Positions 39,103 to 47,461 are shown, counted from the stretch's first letter. The stretch is DNA of 64,000 bases from Streptococcus sp. oral taxon 431 (GCF_001553685.1 NZ_CP014264.1:194001-258000); one strand, 5' to 3'. Numbers and translations: made by a program. The notes: generated from the letters alone by a model not told the origin.

Positions 39103-39260
39103 CGAAAACGGTAGGTGAGGCTACCATAGGGATACGGATGACTACCGCAAAGCAGTGGAGACACTACTCGTTGGTCAACAGTCCTGGTCGCGAAGGTTAA
39201 GACTAAGCTCATTTCATCGCCCTATGGAGTTAAAGCTTGAACGAAAACAGATGATAAGTT
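39103..39260 (+). ncRNA. M-box (ykoK-type) magnesium riboswitch aptamer
   Basis: Conserved M-box elements appear in order: TAGGTGAGGCTACC (39112-39125), ATAGGGATAC (39126-39135), TTGGTCAACAG (39171-39181) and CGCCCTATGG (39218-39227). CCATAGGG (39124-39131) is exactly complementary to CCCTATGG (39220-39227), giving the long-range closing helix. The element precedes an intrinsic terminator and an MgtA-type ATPase gene, the expected context. High Mg2+ should stabilise the aptamer and allow termination. Exact ends are estimated. Confidence 0.85.
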
Positions 39261-39264
39261 TTTT

Positions 39265-39300
39265 AGTCCTGCCATTTTATGGCAGGACTTTCTGCTGTTT
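39265..39300 (+). terminator. Riboswitch-controlled terminator
   Basis: AGTCCTGCC (39265-39273) pairs perfectly with GGCAGGACT (39281-39289), followed by TTTCTGCTGTTTT. It lies about 40 nt after the last conserved M-box segment, as expected for an expression platform. Confidence 0.82.
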
Positions 39301-39324
39301 TAGAACAAAGAAGGGAGACAAACG

Positions 39325-39396
39325 ATGCAAATTGACGATCATCCAGAACCGCACATACACAGCCAATCGCTGATTTGTGTCGTTCTGTCCTTATAA
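39325..39396 (+). CDS. Putative 23-residue mgtA leader peptide (MgtL-like)
   Basis: This small ORF, below normal annotation size, has ATG at 39325, stop TAA at 39394, and a good SD (AAGGGAG, 39311-39317, seven bases upstream). Residues 4-12 read DDHPEPHIH, an acidic/proline/histidine run near the N-terminus; the tail is hydrophobic. Enterobacterial MgtL also begins with acidic-proline residues that destabilise translating ribosomes at low Mg2+. The ORF lies after the M-box terminator and before mgtA. Coding is inferred; no homologue search was possible. Confidence 0.5.
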   Translation: MQIDDHPEPHIHSQSLICVVLSL

Positions 39397-39433
39397 AGTG
39401 ATTGGTCCCTGTGTATGAAATCACCATTCATAC
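39355..39433 (+). promoter_or_regulatory. Two mutually exclusive hairpins in the mgtA leader
   Basis: Hairpin 1 pairs ATACACAGCCAATCGC (39355-39370) with GTGATTGG-TCC-CTGTGTAT (39398-39416), one G-U pair and a three-base bulge; its loop contains the leader-peptide stop. Hairpin 2 pairs GTATGAA (39413-39419) with TTCATAC (39427-39433), ending four bases before the mgtA SD (AGGAG, 39438-39442). They share 39413-39416, so both cannot form at once. Neither has a U tract, so the likely target is translation of mgtA. Confidence 0.6.
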
Positions 39434-39448
39434 AGATAGGAGAAACCA

Positions 39449-42109
39449 ATGAAAACTACAAAAGAAAGACTAGCAGCAGCTATTCAAACTCCATTTAAAG
39501 AGAGTCTAGCTTTTTACCATACAAGTTTAAAAGGCTTAGATTCAGAACAAGTTGAAGAAAACCGTGACTTATATGGTGAAAACACCATCACCAAGGGCCA
39601 AGAGGATTCCATCTTTAAAAAGATTTATGAGTCCATTATCAATCCTTTCACAATCATTTTGCTTGTGATTGCCTTTATTTCTCTCGTTACAAACGTTTGG
39701 CTTGCCAAACCTGGCCAAGAGGACCCTACGACCTCTATTATTATCGTTGTCTTGGTTTTGATTTCAGGAGGCATCCGTTTTGTCCAAGAGTTGCGGAGCG
39801 ACAAGGCGACAACCAATCTTTCAAAAATGATTGTCAACACTGCAACTGTTATTCGCGATGGTCTTGAACAAGAGTTGCCAATCGATGAGTTGGTTGTGGG
39901 AGACCTCGTGAAATTGAGCGCTGGAGATATGATTCCAGCAGATGTTATCTTATTTGAATCCCGTGACTTTTTCGTTCAACAGTCAGGTTTGACTGGAGAA
40001 AGTGATGCAGTTGAAAAGCTAGCTTTAAATAAAGCCACTGGTCAAAATATAGATAGCCTTTTAGAAGCAGAATCCTTGGCCTTTATGGGAACAAACGTTA
40101 TCTCAGGAAGTGCGACAGCTATGGTTCTAGCAGTTGGTGATGACACCATGATGGGAGCTATTGAGCAAACTCTCAACACCTATGATGAGCCAACTTCTTT
40201 TGAACGTGAAATGAACAGCATTTCCTGGCTCTTGATCCGCTTGATGCTTGTCATGGTTCCGATTGTGTTTTTCGCAAATGGATTGACCGATGGAGACTGG
40301 TTAGAGGCAGGAGTTTTTGCCTTGAGCGTGGGTGTCGGCCTTACACCAGAAATGCTTCCAATGATTATCACAGCTAGCTTGGCCAAAGGTTCCATTATCA
40401 TGGCCAAGGAAAAGGTGGTCATCAAAAAACTCAATGCTATCCAAGACTTAGGAGCAATCGATATCCTTTGTACGGATAAAACTGGAACTCTAACGCAAGA
40501 TGAGATTGTCTTAGAATATCCCTTGGATATCCATGGTGATTTGGATATGGCGGTCTTAAGAAGAGCTTATCTAAATTCACATTTCCAAACAGGTTTGAAA
40601 AACTTGATGGACCGTGCCATTATCAGTAGAACTGAAAAAGAAGCCAAAGAACACGCTATCCTACAAAATCTAGATATCAGTTTTCAAAAAATTGACGAGC
40701 TTCCATTTGACTTTGAGCGCAGACGTATGAGTGTTATCGTCAAAGATGACAGCAATGTTGTTAGTATGGTGACCAAAGGCGCTTTAGAAGAAATGTTGAA
40801 TATTTCGACACATGTGGAATATCGTGGAGAAATAATCCCTATTACGGAGGGGATTCGCCAAGAAGTACTGGCAGAAGTTGGTCAATTAAACCGTCAAGGC
40901 TTGCGTGTCTTAGGTGTTGGCTACAAATCAGGTTTACGTGAAGACTATGCCTATGCTGTGGATGATGAAAGTGATATGATCCTTACGGGTTACCTTGCCT
41001 TCTTGGATCCACCAAAACCATCTGCAGCACCTGCTATCCAAGCTTTGCTTGAGCATGGTGTCAGAACAAAAATTTTAACTGGAGATAACGAAAAAGTAAC
41101 CCAAGCTATCTGTGAAAAGGTTGGATTGGACGTTGAACATATGCTCTTAGGTGCTGACATTGATCAAATGACAGACCAAGAATTGGCAGAAATGGTTGAA
41201 AAAGTAACAGTCTTTGCTAAATTGTCACCTGATCAAAAAGCGCGGATTATTCTACAGTTAAAGAAAAATGGTCACGGTGTTGGTTATATGGGGGACGGTA
41301 TTAATGACGCTCCATCCATGAAGGTGGCAGATGTCGGTATTTCTGTAGATACAGCAGTCGATATCGCCAAGGAAACAGCGGATGTTATCTTGCTAGACAA
41401 GGATCTCATGGTTCTTGAAACTGGTATCGTTGAAGGCCGTAAGGTCTACGCCAACATGACCAAATATATTAAGATGACCGTTAGTTCAAACTTTGGGAAT
41501 ATCTTCTCACTCCTTGTTGCGAGTATCTTCTTGCCATTTTTACCAATGGCCCCTGTTCATCTCATTGTCCTAAACCTAGTCTATGATTTGTCTTGTGTGG
41601 CATTGCCATTTGATAATGTGGATCAAGACTTCCTCAAACAACCCCATACATGGGAAGCAAAATCCATTACGCGATTTATGGTTTGGATGGGACCAATTTC
41701 ATCTGTCTTTGATATTTTGACCTTTATCTTCCTCTACTTTATCATTGTTCCTTTGGTGACTGGCCATCATTATGTTCATGGGTCAGAATCTGCCCTTCAG
41801 TTTATTATCTTGTTCCAAACAGGATGGTTCATCGAATCTATGTGGTCTCAAACCATGGTTATCCATATGCTTCGTACAGCAAAAGTTCCTTTTGTACAAA
41901 GCAGACCAGCTTGGCTTGTGATTTTGATGACACTGGTTGCAGCCTTTTTCGTAACCAGTCTACCTTATGGACCGCTAGTAAATATTCTTCGTCTAGCACC
42001 CTTAGGGCGTCCTTACTTCTTATTCTTAATCTGTATTATTTTCTTGTATATGTTTAGCGTTACAGTTATTAAGAAGTTTTACATTAAGAAATATAAAGAA
42101 TGGTTATAG
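39449..42109 (+). CDS. mgtA: Magnesium-translocating P-type ATPase
   Basis: This 886-residue P3B-type ATPase has TGES (GLTGESDAVEK near 191), the MgtA/MgtB hallmark VGLTPEMLPMIITASLAKG near 290, the phosphorylation site CTDKTGTLTQDE near 342, GDGINDAPSMKVADVG near 615, and ten membrane segments in the P3B layout. It imports Mg2+ with its gradient using ATP. The length matches MgtA (about 890-900). Expression is probably controlled by the M-box, a terminator, and possibly a leader peptide upstream. Confidence 0.92.
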   Translation: MKTTKERLAAAIQTPFKESLAFYHTSLKGLDSEQVEENRDLYGENTITKGQEDSIFKKIYESIINPFTIILLVIAFISLVTNVWLAKPGQEDPTTSIIIVVLVLISGGIRFVQELRSDKATTNLSKMIVNTATVIRDGLEQELPIDELVVGDLVKLSAGDMIPADVILFESRDFFVQQSGLTGESDAVEKLALNKATGQNIDSLLEAESLAFMGTNVISGSATAMVLAVGDDTMMGAIEQTLNTYDEPTSFEREMNSISWLLIRLMLVMVPIVFFANGLTDGDWLEAGVFALSVGVGLTPEMLPMIITASLAKGSIIMAKEKVVIKKLNAIQDLGAIDILCTDKTGTLTQDEIVLEYPLDIHGDLDMAVLRRAYLNSHFQTGLKNLMDRAIISRTEKEAKEHAILQNLDISFQKIDELPFDFERRRMSVIVKDDSNVVSMVTKGALEEMLNISTHVEYRGEIIPITEGIRQEVLAEVGQLNRQGLRVLGVGYKSGLREDYAYAVDDESDMILTGYLAFLDPPKPSAAPAIQALLEHGVRTKILTGDNEKVTQAICEKVGLDVEHMLLGADIDQMTDQELAEMVEKVTVFAKLSPDQKARIILQLKKNGHGVGYMGDGINDAPSMKVADVGISVDTAVDIAKETADVILLDKDLMVLETGIVEGRKVYANMTKYIKMTVSSNFGNIFSLLVASIFLPFLPMAPVHLIVLNLVYDLSCVALPFDNVDQDFLKQPHTWEAKSITRFMVWMGPISSVFDILTFIFLYFIIVPLVTGHHYVHGSESALQFIILFQTGWFIESMWSQTMVIHMLRTAKVPFVQSRPAWLVILMTLVAAFFVTSLPYGPLVNILRLAPLGRPYFLFLICIIFLYMFSVTVIKKFYIKKYKEWL

Positions 42110-42173
42110 TTCGTATTTTGTCAAGAAAAAAGTTCAAAAATTGCCAAAAAAGTTAAAATTTTTTAAAAATAGG

Positions 42174-42203
42174 TCGCAAGTCCGATGTTTTTTATGGTAT
42201 AAT
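42174..42203 (+). promoter_or_regulatory. Probable spx promoter
   Basis: An extended -10 TGGTATAAT (42195-42203) lies 41 nt before the start codon; the -35 (TCGCAA, 18-nt spacing) is weak. Confidence 0.5.
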
Positions 42204-42244
42204 AGTCTAAACTGATAGTAACATGTAGCGAAAGGGGTAGGTAC

Positions 42245-42643
42245 ATGATCAAAATTTATACAGTCTCAAGTTGTACTAGCTGTAAAAAAGCGAAGACCTG
42301 GCTCAATGCCCACCAGTTAAGTTATAAAGAACAAAACCTCGGTAAGGAAGGAATCACGAGAGAAGAACTACTTGATATTTTGACAAAAACAGACAATGGA
42401 ATTGCAAGTATCGTATCATCGAAAAATCGTTATGCAAAGGCTCTTGGTGTTGATATCGAAGATTTGAGTGTCAATGAAGTGCTCAACCTAATCATGGAAA
42501 CACCACGTATCTTGAAAAGTCCGATTCTTGTAGATGAGAAACGCCTACAGGTTGGCTATAAAGAAGACGATATCCGTGCCTTTTTGCCACGCTCTGTCCG
42601 TAATGTGGAAAATGCAGAAGCGCGTTTACGTGCGGCTCTATAA
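42245..42643 (+). CDS. spx: Spx-family transcriptional regulator
   Basis: This 132-residue ArsC-fold protein has the redox CxxC at residues 10-13 (SSCTSCKKAK) and the Spx features RILKSPILVDEKRLQVGY and the R-SVRNVENAEARLR tail. Spx binds the RNA polymerase alpha C-terminal domain and redirects transcription under thiol stress. Streptococci carry two (SpxA1, SpxA2); I cannot say which this is. The length is exactly typical. AAAGGGG is upstream. Confidence 0.92.
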   Translation: MIKIYTVSSCTSCKKAKTWLNAHQLSYKEQNLGKEGITREELLDILTKTDNGIASIVSSKNRYAKALGVDIEDLSVNEVLNLIMETPRILKSPILVDEKRLQVGYKEDDIRAFLPRSVRNVENAEARLRAAL

Positions 42644-42649
42644 AACATC

Positions 42650-42678
42650 AAGGCTGGGAGTGACTCCTGGCCTTCTCT
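42650..42678 (+). terminator. Terminator after spx
   Basis: AAGGC-TG-GGAG (42650-42660) pairs with CTCC-TG-GCCTT (42664-42674) with a TGA loop; the short T-rich tail is CTCTAAT. Confidence 0.65.
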
Positions 42679-42709
42679 AATATTTAAATTGGATAACATG
42701 TGAGGATTT

Positions 42710-43282
42710 ATGAAAAAGTTAGTCATTGGAACATTCGCAGCACTATTTTTGCTCGTTGGATGTGGTCAGAAAAAAGAAACAGCAGCTTCAACTACTGAGA
42801 GTTCTCAAGAAGCCCTACAGTCTACCTTGCCCGTATTAGAAAATGCAAGCAAGAATACAGTTGTTACCAAGACCTTGGTTTTGCCAGCTGATGAGAGTGG
42901 AGCACAGCAAACTCAAATCATTACCTACAAAGGCAATCAATTTTTAAGCTTGACCATTCAGCAAAAGCGTCCTGTATCAGAAGATTTAAAAAATTATATT
43001 TCTGAGCGAGGATTAGATGAAGCTAAAAAAGCTCTAAAAGAAGCTGAGGACAAGGATGAGTCTGTTCAAGCGGCTCGAAAAATTTCAGGCTTTACCATTG
43101 AAACGACTCTTTTAAATGAGAAAGAAATGGAAACCAAGACTAGCTATGATTTCCAAACACTGGATTTCAAAAAAGCAAGTGAAAACGAATACTTAAAGAA
43201 TGTTGGACTGGAAAATCTATTGAAAAACGAACCAGAGGACTATATTGCTAATCGTGTTGCAAATGGGGCAACAGTCCAGTAA
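42710..43282 (+). CDS. DUF1307/YehR-family lipoprotein
   Basis: This 190-residue protein has a signal peptide and lipobox LLVGCG (Cys at residue 19), a Ser/Thr/Glu linker, and a domain of about 150 residues with ITYKGNQFLSLTIQQKRPV and ETKTSYDFQTLDFKKASENEYL. The pattern fits the YehR/DUF1307 surface lipoproteins, whose function is unknown. The SD is poor (GTGAGGA about eight bases upstream). It is transcribed rightward between spx and the ireB operon. Confidence 0.75.
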   Translation: MKKLVIGTFAALFLLVGCGQKKETAASTTESSQEALQSTLPVLENASKNTVVTKTLVLPADESGAQQTQIITYKGNQFLSLTIQQKRPVSEDLKNYISERGLDEAKKALKEAEDKDESVQAARKISGFTIETTLLNEKEMETKTSYDFQTLDFKKASENEYLKNVGLENLLKNEPEDYIANRVANGATVQ

Positions 43283-43319
43283 AAAGTTAGAGAAAATCAG
43301 CAGAATCAGACTGTGTGAT

Positions 43320-43348
43320 TTGTAGAACGACCGCGAATGTGCTATAAT
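43320..43348 (+). promoter_or_regulatory. Promoter of the ireB-ruvX-DUF1292 operon
   Basis: TTGTAG (43320-43325), 17 nt, TATAAT (43343-43348). An upstream in-frame start at 43337 overlaps it, which supports the later ATG for ireB. Confidence 0.75.
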
Positions 43349-43378
43349 AGTACTATTCTAAGGAAAGAGGGTGTTAGA

Positions 43379-43645
43379 ATGGGATTTACTGAAGAAACCG
43401 TACGTTTTAAATTGGACGATTCCAATAAAAAAGAAATCAGTGAAACATTGACAGATGTCTATGCTTCTTTGAATGAAAAGGGCTATAACCCTATTAACCA
43501 GATCGTGGGCTATGTTCTCAGTGGAGACCCAGCTTACGTTCCTCGTTATAACAATGCACGAAATCAAATCCGTAAGTATGAGCGAGATGAAATCGTTGAA
43601 GAATTGGTTCGCTACTACCTTAAAGGACAAGGAGTCGATCTATAA
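43379..43645 (+). CDS. ireB: IreB-family regulatory phosphoprotein (UPF0297)
   Basis: This 88-residue protein is strongly conserved: [57 protein letters not shown]. In enterococci IreB is phosphorylated by the PASTA kinase IreK and affects cephalosporin resistance. The ATG at 43379 is chosen because the longer frame starts inside the promoter. AAAGAGGG is the SD. It is four bases before ruvX. Confidence 0.92.
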   Translation: MGFTEETVRFKLDDSNKKEISETLTDVYASLNEKGYNPINQIVGYVLSGDPAYVPRYNNARNQIRKYERDEIVEELVRYYLKGQGVDL

Positions 43646-43648
43646 TCT

Positions 43649-44068
43649 ATGAGAATTATGGGATTGGACGTTGGTTCCAAAACGGTAGGAGTAGCGATTA
43701 GCGATCCGTTAGGTTTTACGGCACAAGGGCTTGAAATCATCCAAATCAATGAAGATCAAGGTCAGTTTGGTTTTGAACGCCTCAAGGAACTCGTTGAAAC
43801 CTATAAGGTAGACCGTTTTGTTGTTGGTTTGCCTAAAAACATGAACAATACCAGCGGACCGCGCGTGGAAGCCAGTCAAGCCTATGGTGCTAAACTAGAA
43901 GAACTCTTTGGTCTACCAGTAGAGTATCAAGATGAACGCCTAACTACGGTCGCTGCAGAGCGTATGTTGATTGAGCAAGCGGATATTAGTCGCAATAAGC
44001 GTAAAAAAGTTATTGATAAATTAGCCGCTCAATTGATTTTGCAAAATTATTTAGATAGAAAATTTTAA
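43649..44068 (+). CDS. ruvX: YqgF/RuvX-family Holliday junction resolvase-like nuclease
   Basis: This 139-residue RNase H-fold protein has the catalytic Asp in [29 protein letters not shown] near residue 67, and [13 protein letters not shown] near 96. The family has been linked to 16S rRNA 5' processing and to resolvase activity. It is the middle gene of the conserved ireB-ruvX-DUF1292 trio. Confidence 0.92.
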   Translation: MRIMGLDVGSKTVGVAISDPLGFTAQGLEIIQINEDQGQFGFERLKELVETYKVDRFVVGLPKNMNNTSGPRVEASQAYGAKLEELFGLPVEYQDERLTTVAAERMLIEQADISRNKRKKVIDKLAAQLILQNYLDRKF

Positions 44069-44083
44069 GACAGAGGAGAAACT

Positions 44084-44389
44084 ATGTCACACGATCACAA
44101 CCACGATCACGAAGAACGTGAACTTATTACACTTGTAGATGAGCAAGGAAATGAAACCTTGTTTGAAATCCTTTTGACTATTGACGGAAAAGAAGAATTT
44201 GGTAAAAACTATGTCCTTCTTGTACCAGTTAACGCAGAAGAGGATGAAAACGGCGAAGTTGAAATCCAAGCATACTCATTCATCGAAAACGAAGATGGAA
44301 CAGAAGGCGAATTGCAACCAATCCCTGAAGATTCAGAAGATGAATGGAACATGATTGAAGAAGTCTTCAACAGCTTTATGGAGGAGTAA
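44084..44389 (+). CDS. DUF1292-family protein (YrzB type)
   Basis: This 101-residue protein is very acidic with a His-rich start ([32 protein letters not shown]). The histidine cluster and DUF1292 core are typical; the function is unknown. AGAGGAG lies upstream. A hairpin array begins two bases after the stop (see the repeat at 44391), followed by the operon terminator, so the array is part of this operon's 3' UTR. Confidence 0.9.
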   Translation: MSHDHNHDHEERELITLVDEQGNETLFEILLTIDGKEEFGKNYVLLVPVNAEEDENGEVEIQAYSFIENEDGTEGELQPIPEDSEDEWNMIEEVFNSFMEE

Positions 44390-44390
44390 A

Positions 44391-44692
44391 AACATCCAGT
44401 GGATGTTTTTACCCCAACTCCCAGAAACTGGAGAGAGTTGGAACGTCCAGTGGACGTTTTTAGCCTGACGCTAAAAATAAAAACCGTCAGTAAGTCCGGG
44501 GGATGTTTTTAGCCCTGCTTCTAGAAATAAGAAAAAGCAGGAACGTTCGGGGAACATTTTTACCCTTACGCTAAAAATAAAGACCGTAAGTAAGTCTGGG
44601 AGACTGTATCAGCCCAGTTCCTTGAAATAAGAGAGAACTGGTAAGTCCGGGGGATATTTTTCTCCCATACTAGAATTAAATACTAGCTAATG
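44391..44692 (+). repeat. Six-unit tandem array of alternating hairpins, about 50 nt per unit
   Basis: Units start at 44391, 44442, 44492, 44542, 44592 and 44643 (50-51 nt each). Each unit has a small stem-loop A (for example AACATCC-AGT-GGATGTT at 44391-44407; AACGTCC-AGT-GGACGTT at 44442-44458) and a larger stem-loop B. B stems differ in sequence but stay paired: CCAACTC/GAGTTGG, CTGACG/CGTCAG, CCTGCTT/AAGCAGG, CTTACG/CGTAAG, CCAGTTC/GAACTGG. Odd units have 7-bp B stems and even units 6-bp, so the higher period is about 101 nt. Unit six has a decayed B stem. This is not a BOX element. Confidence 0.85.
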
Positions 44693-44699
44693 AAGTAAA

Positions 44700-44724
44700 A
44701 AGCGAAGAGAATCTTCGCTTTTTT
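44700..44724 (+). terminator. Terminator after the hairpin array
   Basis: AGCGAAGA (44701-44708), loop GAA, TCTTCGCT (44712-44719), then TTTTT. It comes eight bases after the last array unit and ends the ireB operon transcript. Confidence 0.85.
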
Positions 44725-44747
44725 GTTAAGGATTAAGGAGATTAAGC

Positions 44748-45986
44748 GTGTTTGAAGTAGAAAAATGGCTTCATAGTCGAATCGGTTTAAACTTTAGATC
44801 AGGTTTGGGGCGTATGCAGAGAGCGGTAGACTTGCTGGAAAACCCTGAGCAAGCCTATCCTATTATCCATGTTACAGGAACTAATGGCAAGGGGTCAACC
44901 ATTGCCTTTATGAGAGAACTCTTTGTTTCTCATGGTAAGAAGGTGGGGACCTTTACTTCACCCCATATTGTTAGCATCCATGATCGGATTTGTATCAATG
45001 ATCAACCCATATCGGACGCAGACTTTATCCGTTTGGCAAATCAAGTTAAGGAAATGGAGCAAAGACTTCTAGAGACACATGATCAATTGTCTTTTTTTGA
45101 GATGTTAACCGTGATTGCTTTGCTTTACTTTAAAGAACAAGGGGTGGATCTAGTTCTATTAGAAGTTGGAATTGGTGGCTTACTTGATACGACTAATGTG
45201 GTGACTGGAGAGATTGCAGTTATTACATCAATCGGCCTAGATCACCAGGAGACCTTGGGCAATAGTCTGGAAGAAATCGCTGAACAGAAAGCAGGAATTT
45301 TTAAGCCAGGAAAGACAGCCGTTGTTGCCAATCTAGCTCCTGAAGCCCAGCTCGTTTGTCAAAAGATAGCAGAAGATTTAGATGTAACTCTCTACCAAGC
45401 TGACCGAGATTTTTCTTTCAAGAATGGTCATTTTTCTTCTTCTATTGCGAACTTGTCCCGACTAAAACTAGGTTTGGAAGGAGCTTATCAAGAGGAAAAT
45501 GCCGCCCTTGCTTTGCAAGCATTTCTGTTGTTTATGACAGAGAGAGGTGAAAAGGTCAATGAGAAAGCTGTCCGGTTTGCTATGAAAACAACCAGCTGGG
45601 CTGGGAGGCTAGAAGTTGTTACGGAGCATACCTATCTGGATGGAGCCCATAATCTACCAGCTTTAGAACGATTGGTTGAATTTATCCAGGAAAAAATTCA
45701 GCAAGGATATCAACCTCAAATCCTTTTTGGAGCTTTAAAGCGTAAAGATTACAGTGGCATGCTTGGTTATCTGACAGATCATTTACCTGATACATCTCTC
45801 TATGTGACGAGCTTTGACTATCAGGGATCTTTGGAGGAGAAAGATTTGAGCGACTATCATAGAGTTGCTTCCTATCGAGACTTTATAGATGATTTTGAAA
45901 AGTCTGCAGGTGAGAAAGACTTACTGTTTGTTACAGGTTCCCTCTATTTTATATCTGAAGTTCGTGCCTACCTTATAAAAACATAG
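44748..45986 (+). CDS. folC: Folylpolyglutamate synthase/dihydrofolate synthase
   Basis: This 412-residue Mur-ligase-fold enzyme adds glutamates to folates. The P-loop is VTGTNGKGSTIAF (near residue 42), with FTSPHIVSIHDRI, LLEVGIGGLLDTTNV, and TSIGLDHQETLGNSLEEIAEQKAGIFK. The start is GTG at 44748, with AAGGAG eight bases upstream. The length is normal. It sits alone between the ireB-operon terminator and a lipoprotein gene. Confidence 0.93.
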   Translation: MFEVEKWLHSRIGLNFRSGLGRMQRAVDLLENPEQAYPIIHVTGTNGKGSTIAFMRELFVSHGKKVGTFTSPHIVSIHDRICINDQPISDADFIRLANQVKEMEQRLLETHDQLSFFEMLTVIALLYFKEQGVDLVLLEVGIGGLLDTTNVVTGEIAVITSIGLDHQETLGNSLEEIAEQKAGIFKPGKTAVVANLAPEAQLVCQKIAEDLDVTLYQADRDFSFKNGHFSSSIANLSRLKLGLEGAYQEENAALALQAFLLFMTERGEKVNEKAVRFAMKTTSWAGRLEVVTEHTYLDGAHNLPALERLVEFIQEKIQQGYQPQILFGALKRKDYSGMLGYLTDHLPDTSLYVTSFDYQGSLEEKDLSDYHRVASYRDFIDDFEKSAGEKDLLFVTGSLYFISEVRAYLIKT

Positions 45987-46081
45987 TTGCTTGATTGACC
46001 TTGTTTCCTTTATTTGATATAGTATAAGTAGAATAGTTCTGCAGTTTTTCTGCCTTTAGCTCCTGAAAGAAAGGAGACATT

Positions 46082-46519
46082 ATGTCACTAAAAAAATTTA
46101 CACTTTCTCTTGCTACTGTGGCAAGTCTTAGTCTCTTAGTTGCTTGTTCGCCAACAACGAAGTCGGCGCCGTCATCCCAAGCAAGTCCTAGCTCTGAAGT
46201 GAGCACTAGTCAAGTATCAGAAACCAGTACTTCTAGTTCTACTACTAGTGCAAAGACTGACACAACTACTAATATAGATGGGACCTACAAGGGACAAGAC
46301 GAGGGTGATAGCATTACTCTTGTAGTCACTGGAAATACCGGAACGTGGACAGAAGTTGAAGCGAACGGAGATCAAGAGGTGAAGAAGGTGACCTTTGAAC
46401 CAGAAAATCAGAGAGTCTTTATTGGAGACGATATCAAGATTTATGTGGCAGAAGAGAACCAGATTATTATCGATGACATGGACCGTGAGGCTTCAGATCG
46501 TATCGTTTTAAAGAAATAG
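46082..46519 (+). CDS. Small surface lipoprotein of unknown function
   Basis: This 145-residue protein has a signal peptide with lipobox LLVACS (Cys at residue 22), followed by a Ser/Thr-rich linker of about 40 residues (SSQASPSSEVSTSQVSETST) and an acidic beta-rich domain of about 80 residues beginning IDGTYKGQDEGDSITLVVTG. It is anchored outside the membrane. The linker suggests a spacer through the wall. GAAAGGAG lies upstream. No function can be assigned. Confidence 0.8.
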   Translation: MSLKKFTLSLATVASLSLLVACSPTTKSAPSSQASPSSEVSTSQVSETSTSSSTTSAKTDTTTNIDGTYKGQDEGDSITLVVTGNTGTWTEVEANGDQEVKKVTFEPENQRVFIGDDIKIYVAEENQIIIDDMDREASDRIVLKK

Positions 46520-46532
46520 ACATCATTTGTTG

Positions 46533-46572
46533 GGATTTGGATCTGTAAAAGACGGATTCAAATCCTTTTTTT
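46533..46572 (+). terminator. Terminator after the lipoprotein gene
   Basis: GGATTTG (46533-46539) pairs with CAAATCC (46559-46565), followed by seven T residues. Confidence 0.75.
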
Positions 46573-46648
46573 ATTGACTTTGAGCTCAAAAAAATTCCAT
46601 ACTCTTAAGGTAGCTAATGCCTACCCCAAAAGTATAGAATGAGTGAAA

Positions 46649-47461
46649 TTAAAGAAATCGTTCCTGTAAAAAGTGAGCGACGCCATCTTCTTCATTGGTC
46701 AATGGTAATTGCTCGTCTGCGAAAGGTAACAGAGCAGGATTTGCGTTTTTCATGGCATAGCCTTTACTTGCAAAAGAAAGCATTTCTTGGTCATTATGTT
46801 CGTCACCAAAGGCAATCAAATTCTGTTTGTCTATATTCATGACCTTGAGAAGATATTCGAGGGCAAAGGCCTTGTGAACTCCTTTGGGAGTACATTCGAG
46901 AATGTTCAAAGGGCCACCCCAAGTGTTAATATTGAGTTGGTGCTTGTAGAAGCTGTTCATCTCTTCAGCTAGTGCATATTTGTCACTTGCACGAGTCTGC
47001 AATAAAATGCAGTTAGGATTCTTGGTGACAAGTTCGGAATTAAATTGATTTTCAGGTCTGAAGTTTTCAACACCAAACAACCTAGGGTCGGCAATCTCTT
47101 TGTCTGGAGCCGTAATGTAAAACTTTTTACGGTATTCACCAGCGATAAAGTCTGCCTCGATTTTCTCTTTTCGTTGAACCATATCTAAGAGATATTTTTT
47201 ATCAACAGTCAGGCATTTTTCATGCTCCCAAACCTTACCAGGCAGGTGAGTGAGCGAACCATTGAAGTTAATCATAGGCGTTTCAAGTTCAAGCTGATCA
47301 TAAAAATCTTTAGCCATACGATAAGGGCGACCAGTTGCGATAACAACTTGGTGGCCTTTTTTAGAGATTTTCTTAATCGTTTCAATAGTAAAATCAGAAA
47401 GTTTGCTTTCAGAGTTGAGCAAGGTTCCGTCCAAATCGACGGCAATCATTTTTTTAGTCAT
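46649..47461 (-). CDS. Cof-type HAD-family phosphatase
   Basis: This 270-residue protein has HAD motif I DLDGTLLNSES (nucleophile Asp-9), motif II VIATGRPYRMA near residue 40, the type IIB cap in the middle, and motif IV IAFGDEHNDQEMLSFA near 217. Cof-type enzymes dephosphorylate sugar phosphates, FMN or PLP-type substrates; this one's substrate is unknown. GGGAGGA precedes the ATG. It is convergent with the lipoprotein gene and divergent from the purine permease gene. Confidence 0.9.
   Translation of the reverse strand: MTKKMIAVDLDGTLLNSESKLSDFTIETIKKISKKGHQVVIATGRPYRMAKDFYDQLELETPMINFNGSLTHLPGKVWEHEKCLTVDKKYLLDMVQRKEKIEADFIAGEYRKKFYITAPDKEIADPRLFGVENFRPENQFNSELVTKNPNCILLQTRASDKYALAEEMNSFYKHQLNINTWGGPLNILECTPKGVHKAFALEYLLKVMNIDKQNLIAFGDEHNDQEMLSFASKGYAMKNANPALLPFADEQLPLTNEEDGVAHFLQERFL

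Noticed and set aside
39103-39260. yybP-ykoY manganese riboswitch upstream of the P-type ATPase gene
   Set aside because: The conserved GGTGAGGCT, ATAGGGATAC and GGTCAACAG blocks are those of the M-box, and the ATPase is MgtA type, not the PacL type.
39155-39373. 72-codon ORF in the mgtA leader
   Set aside because: It runs through the riboswitch core and terminator with no SD; the 39325 ORF in another frame has a good SD and better placement.
44391-44692. CRISPR array
   Set aside because: Units are degenerate, have no constant repeat/variable spacer boundary and contain paired hairpins; no cas genes are present.
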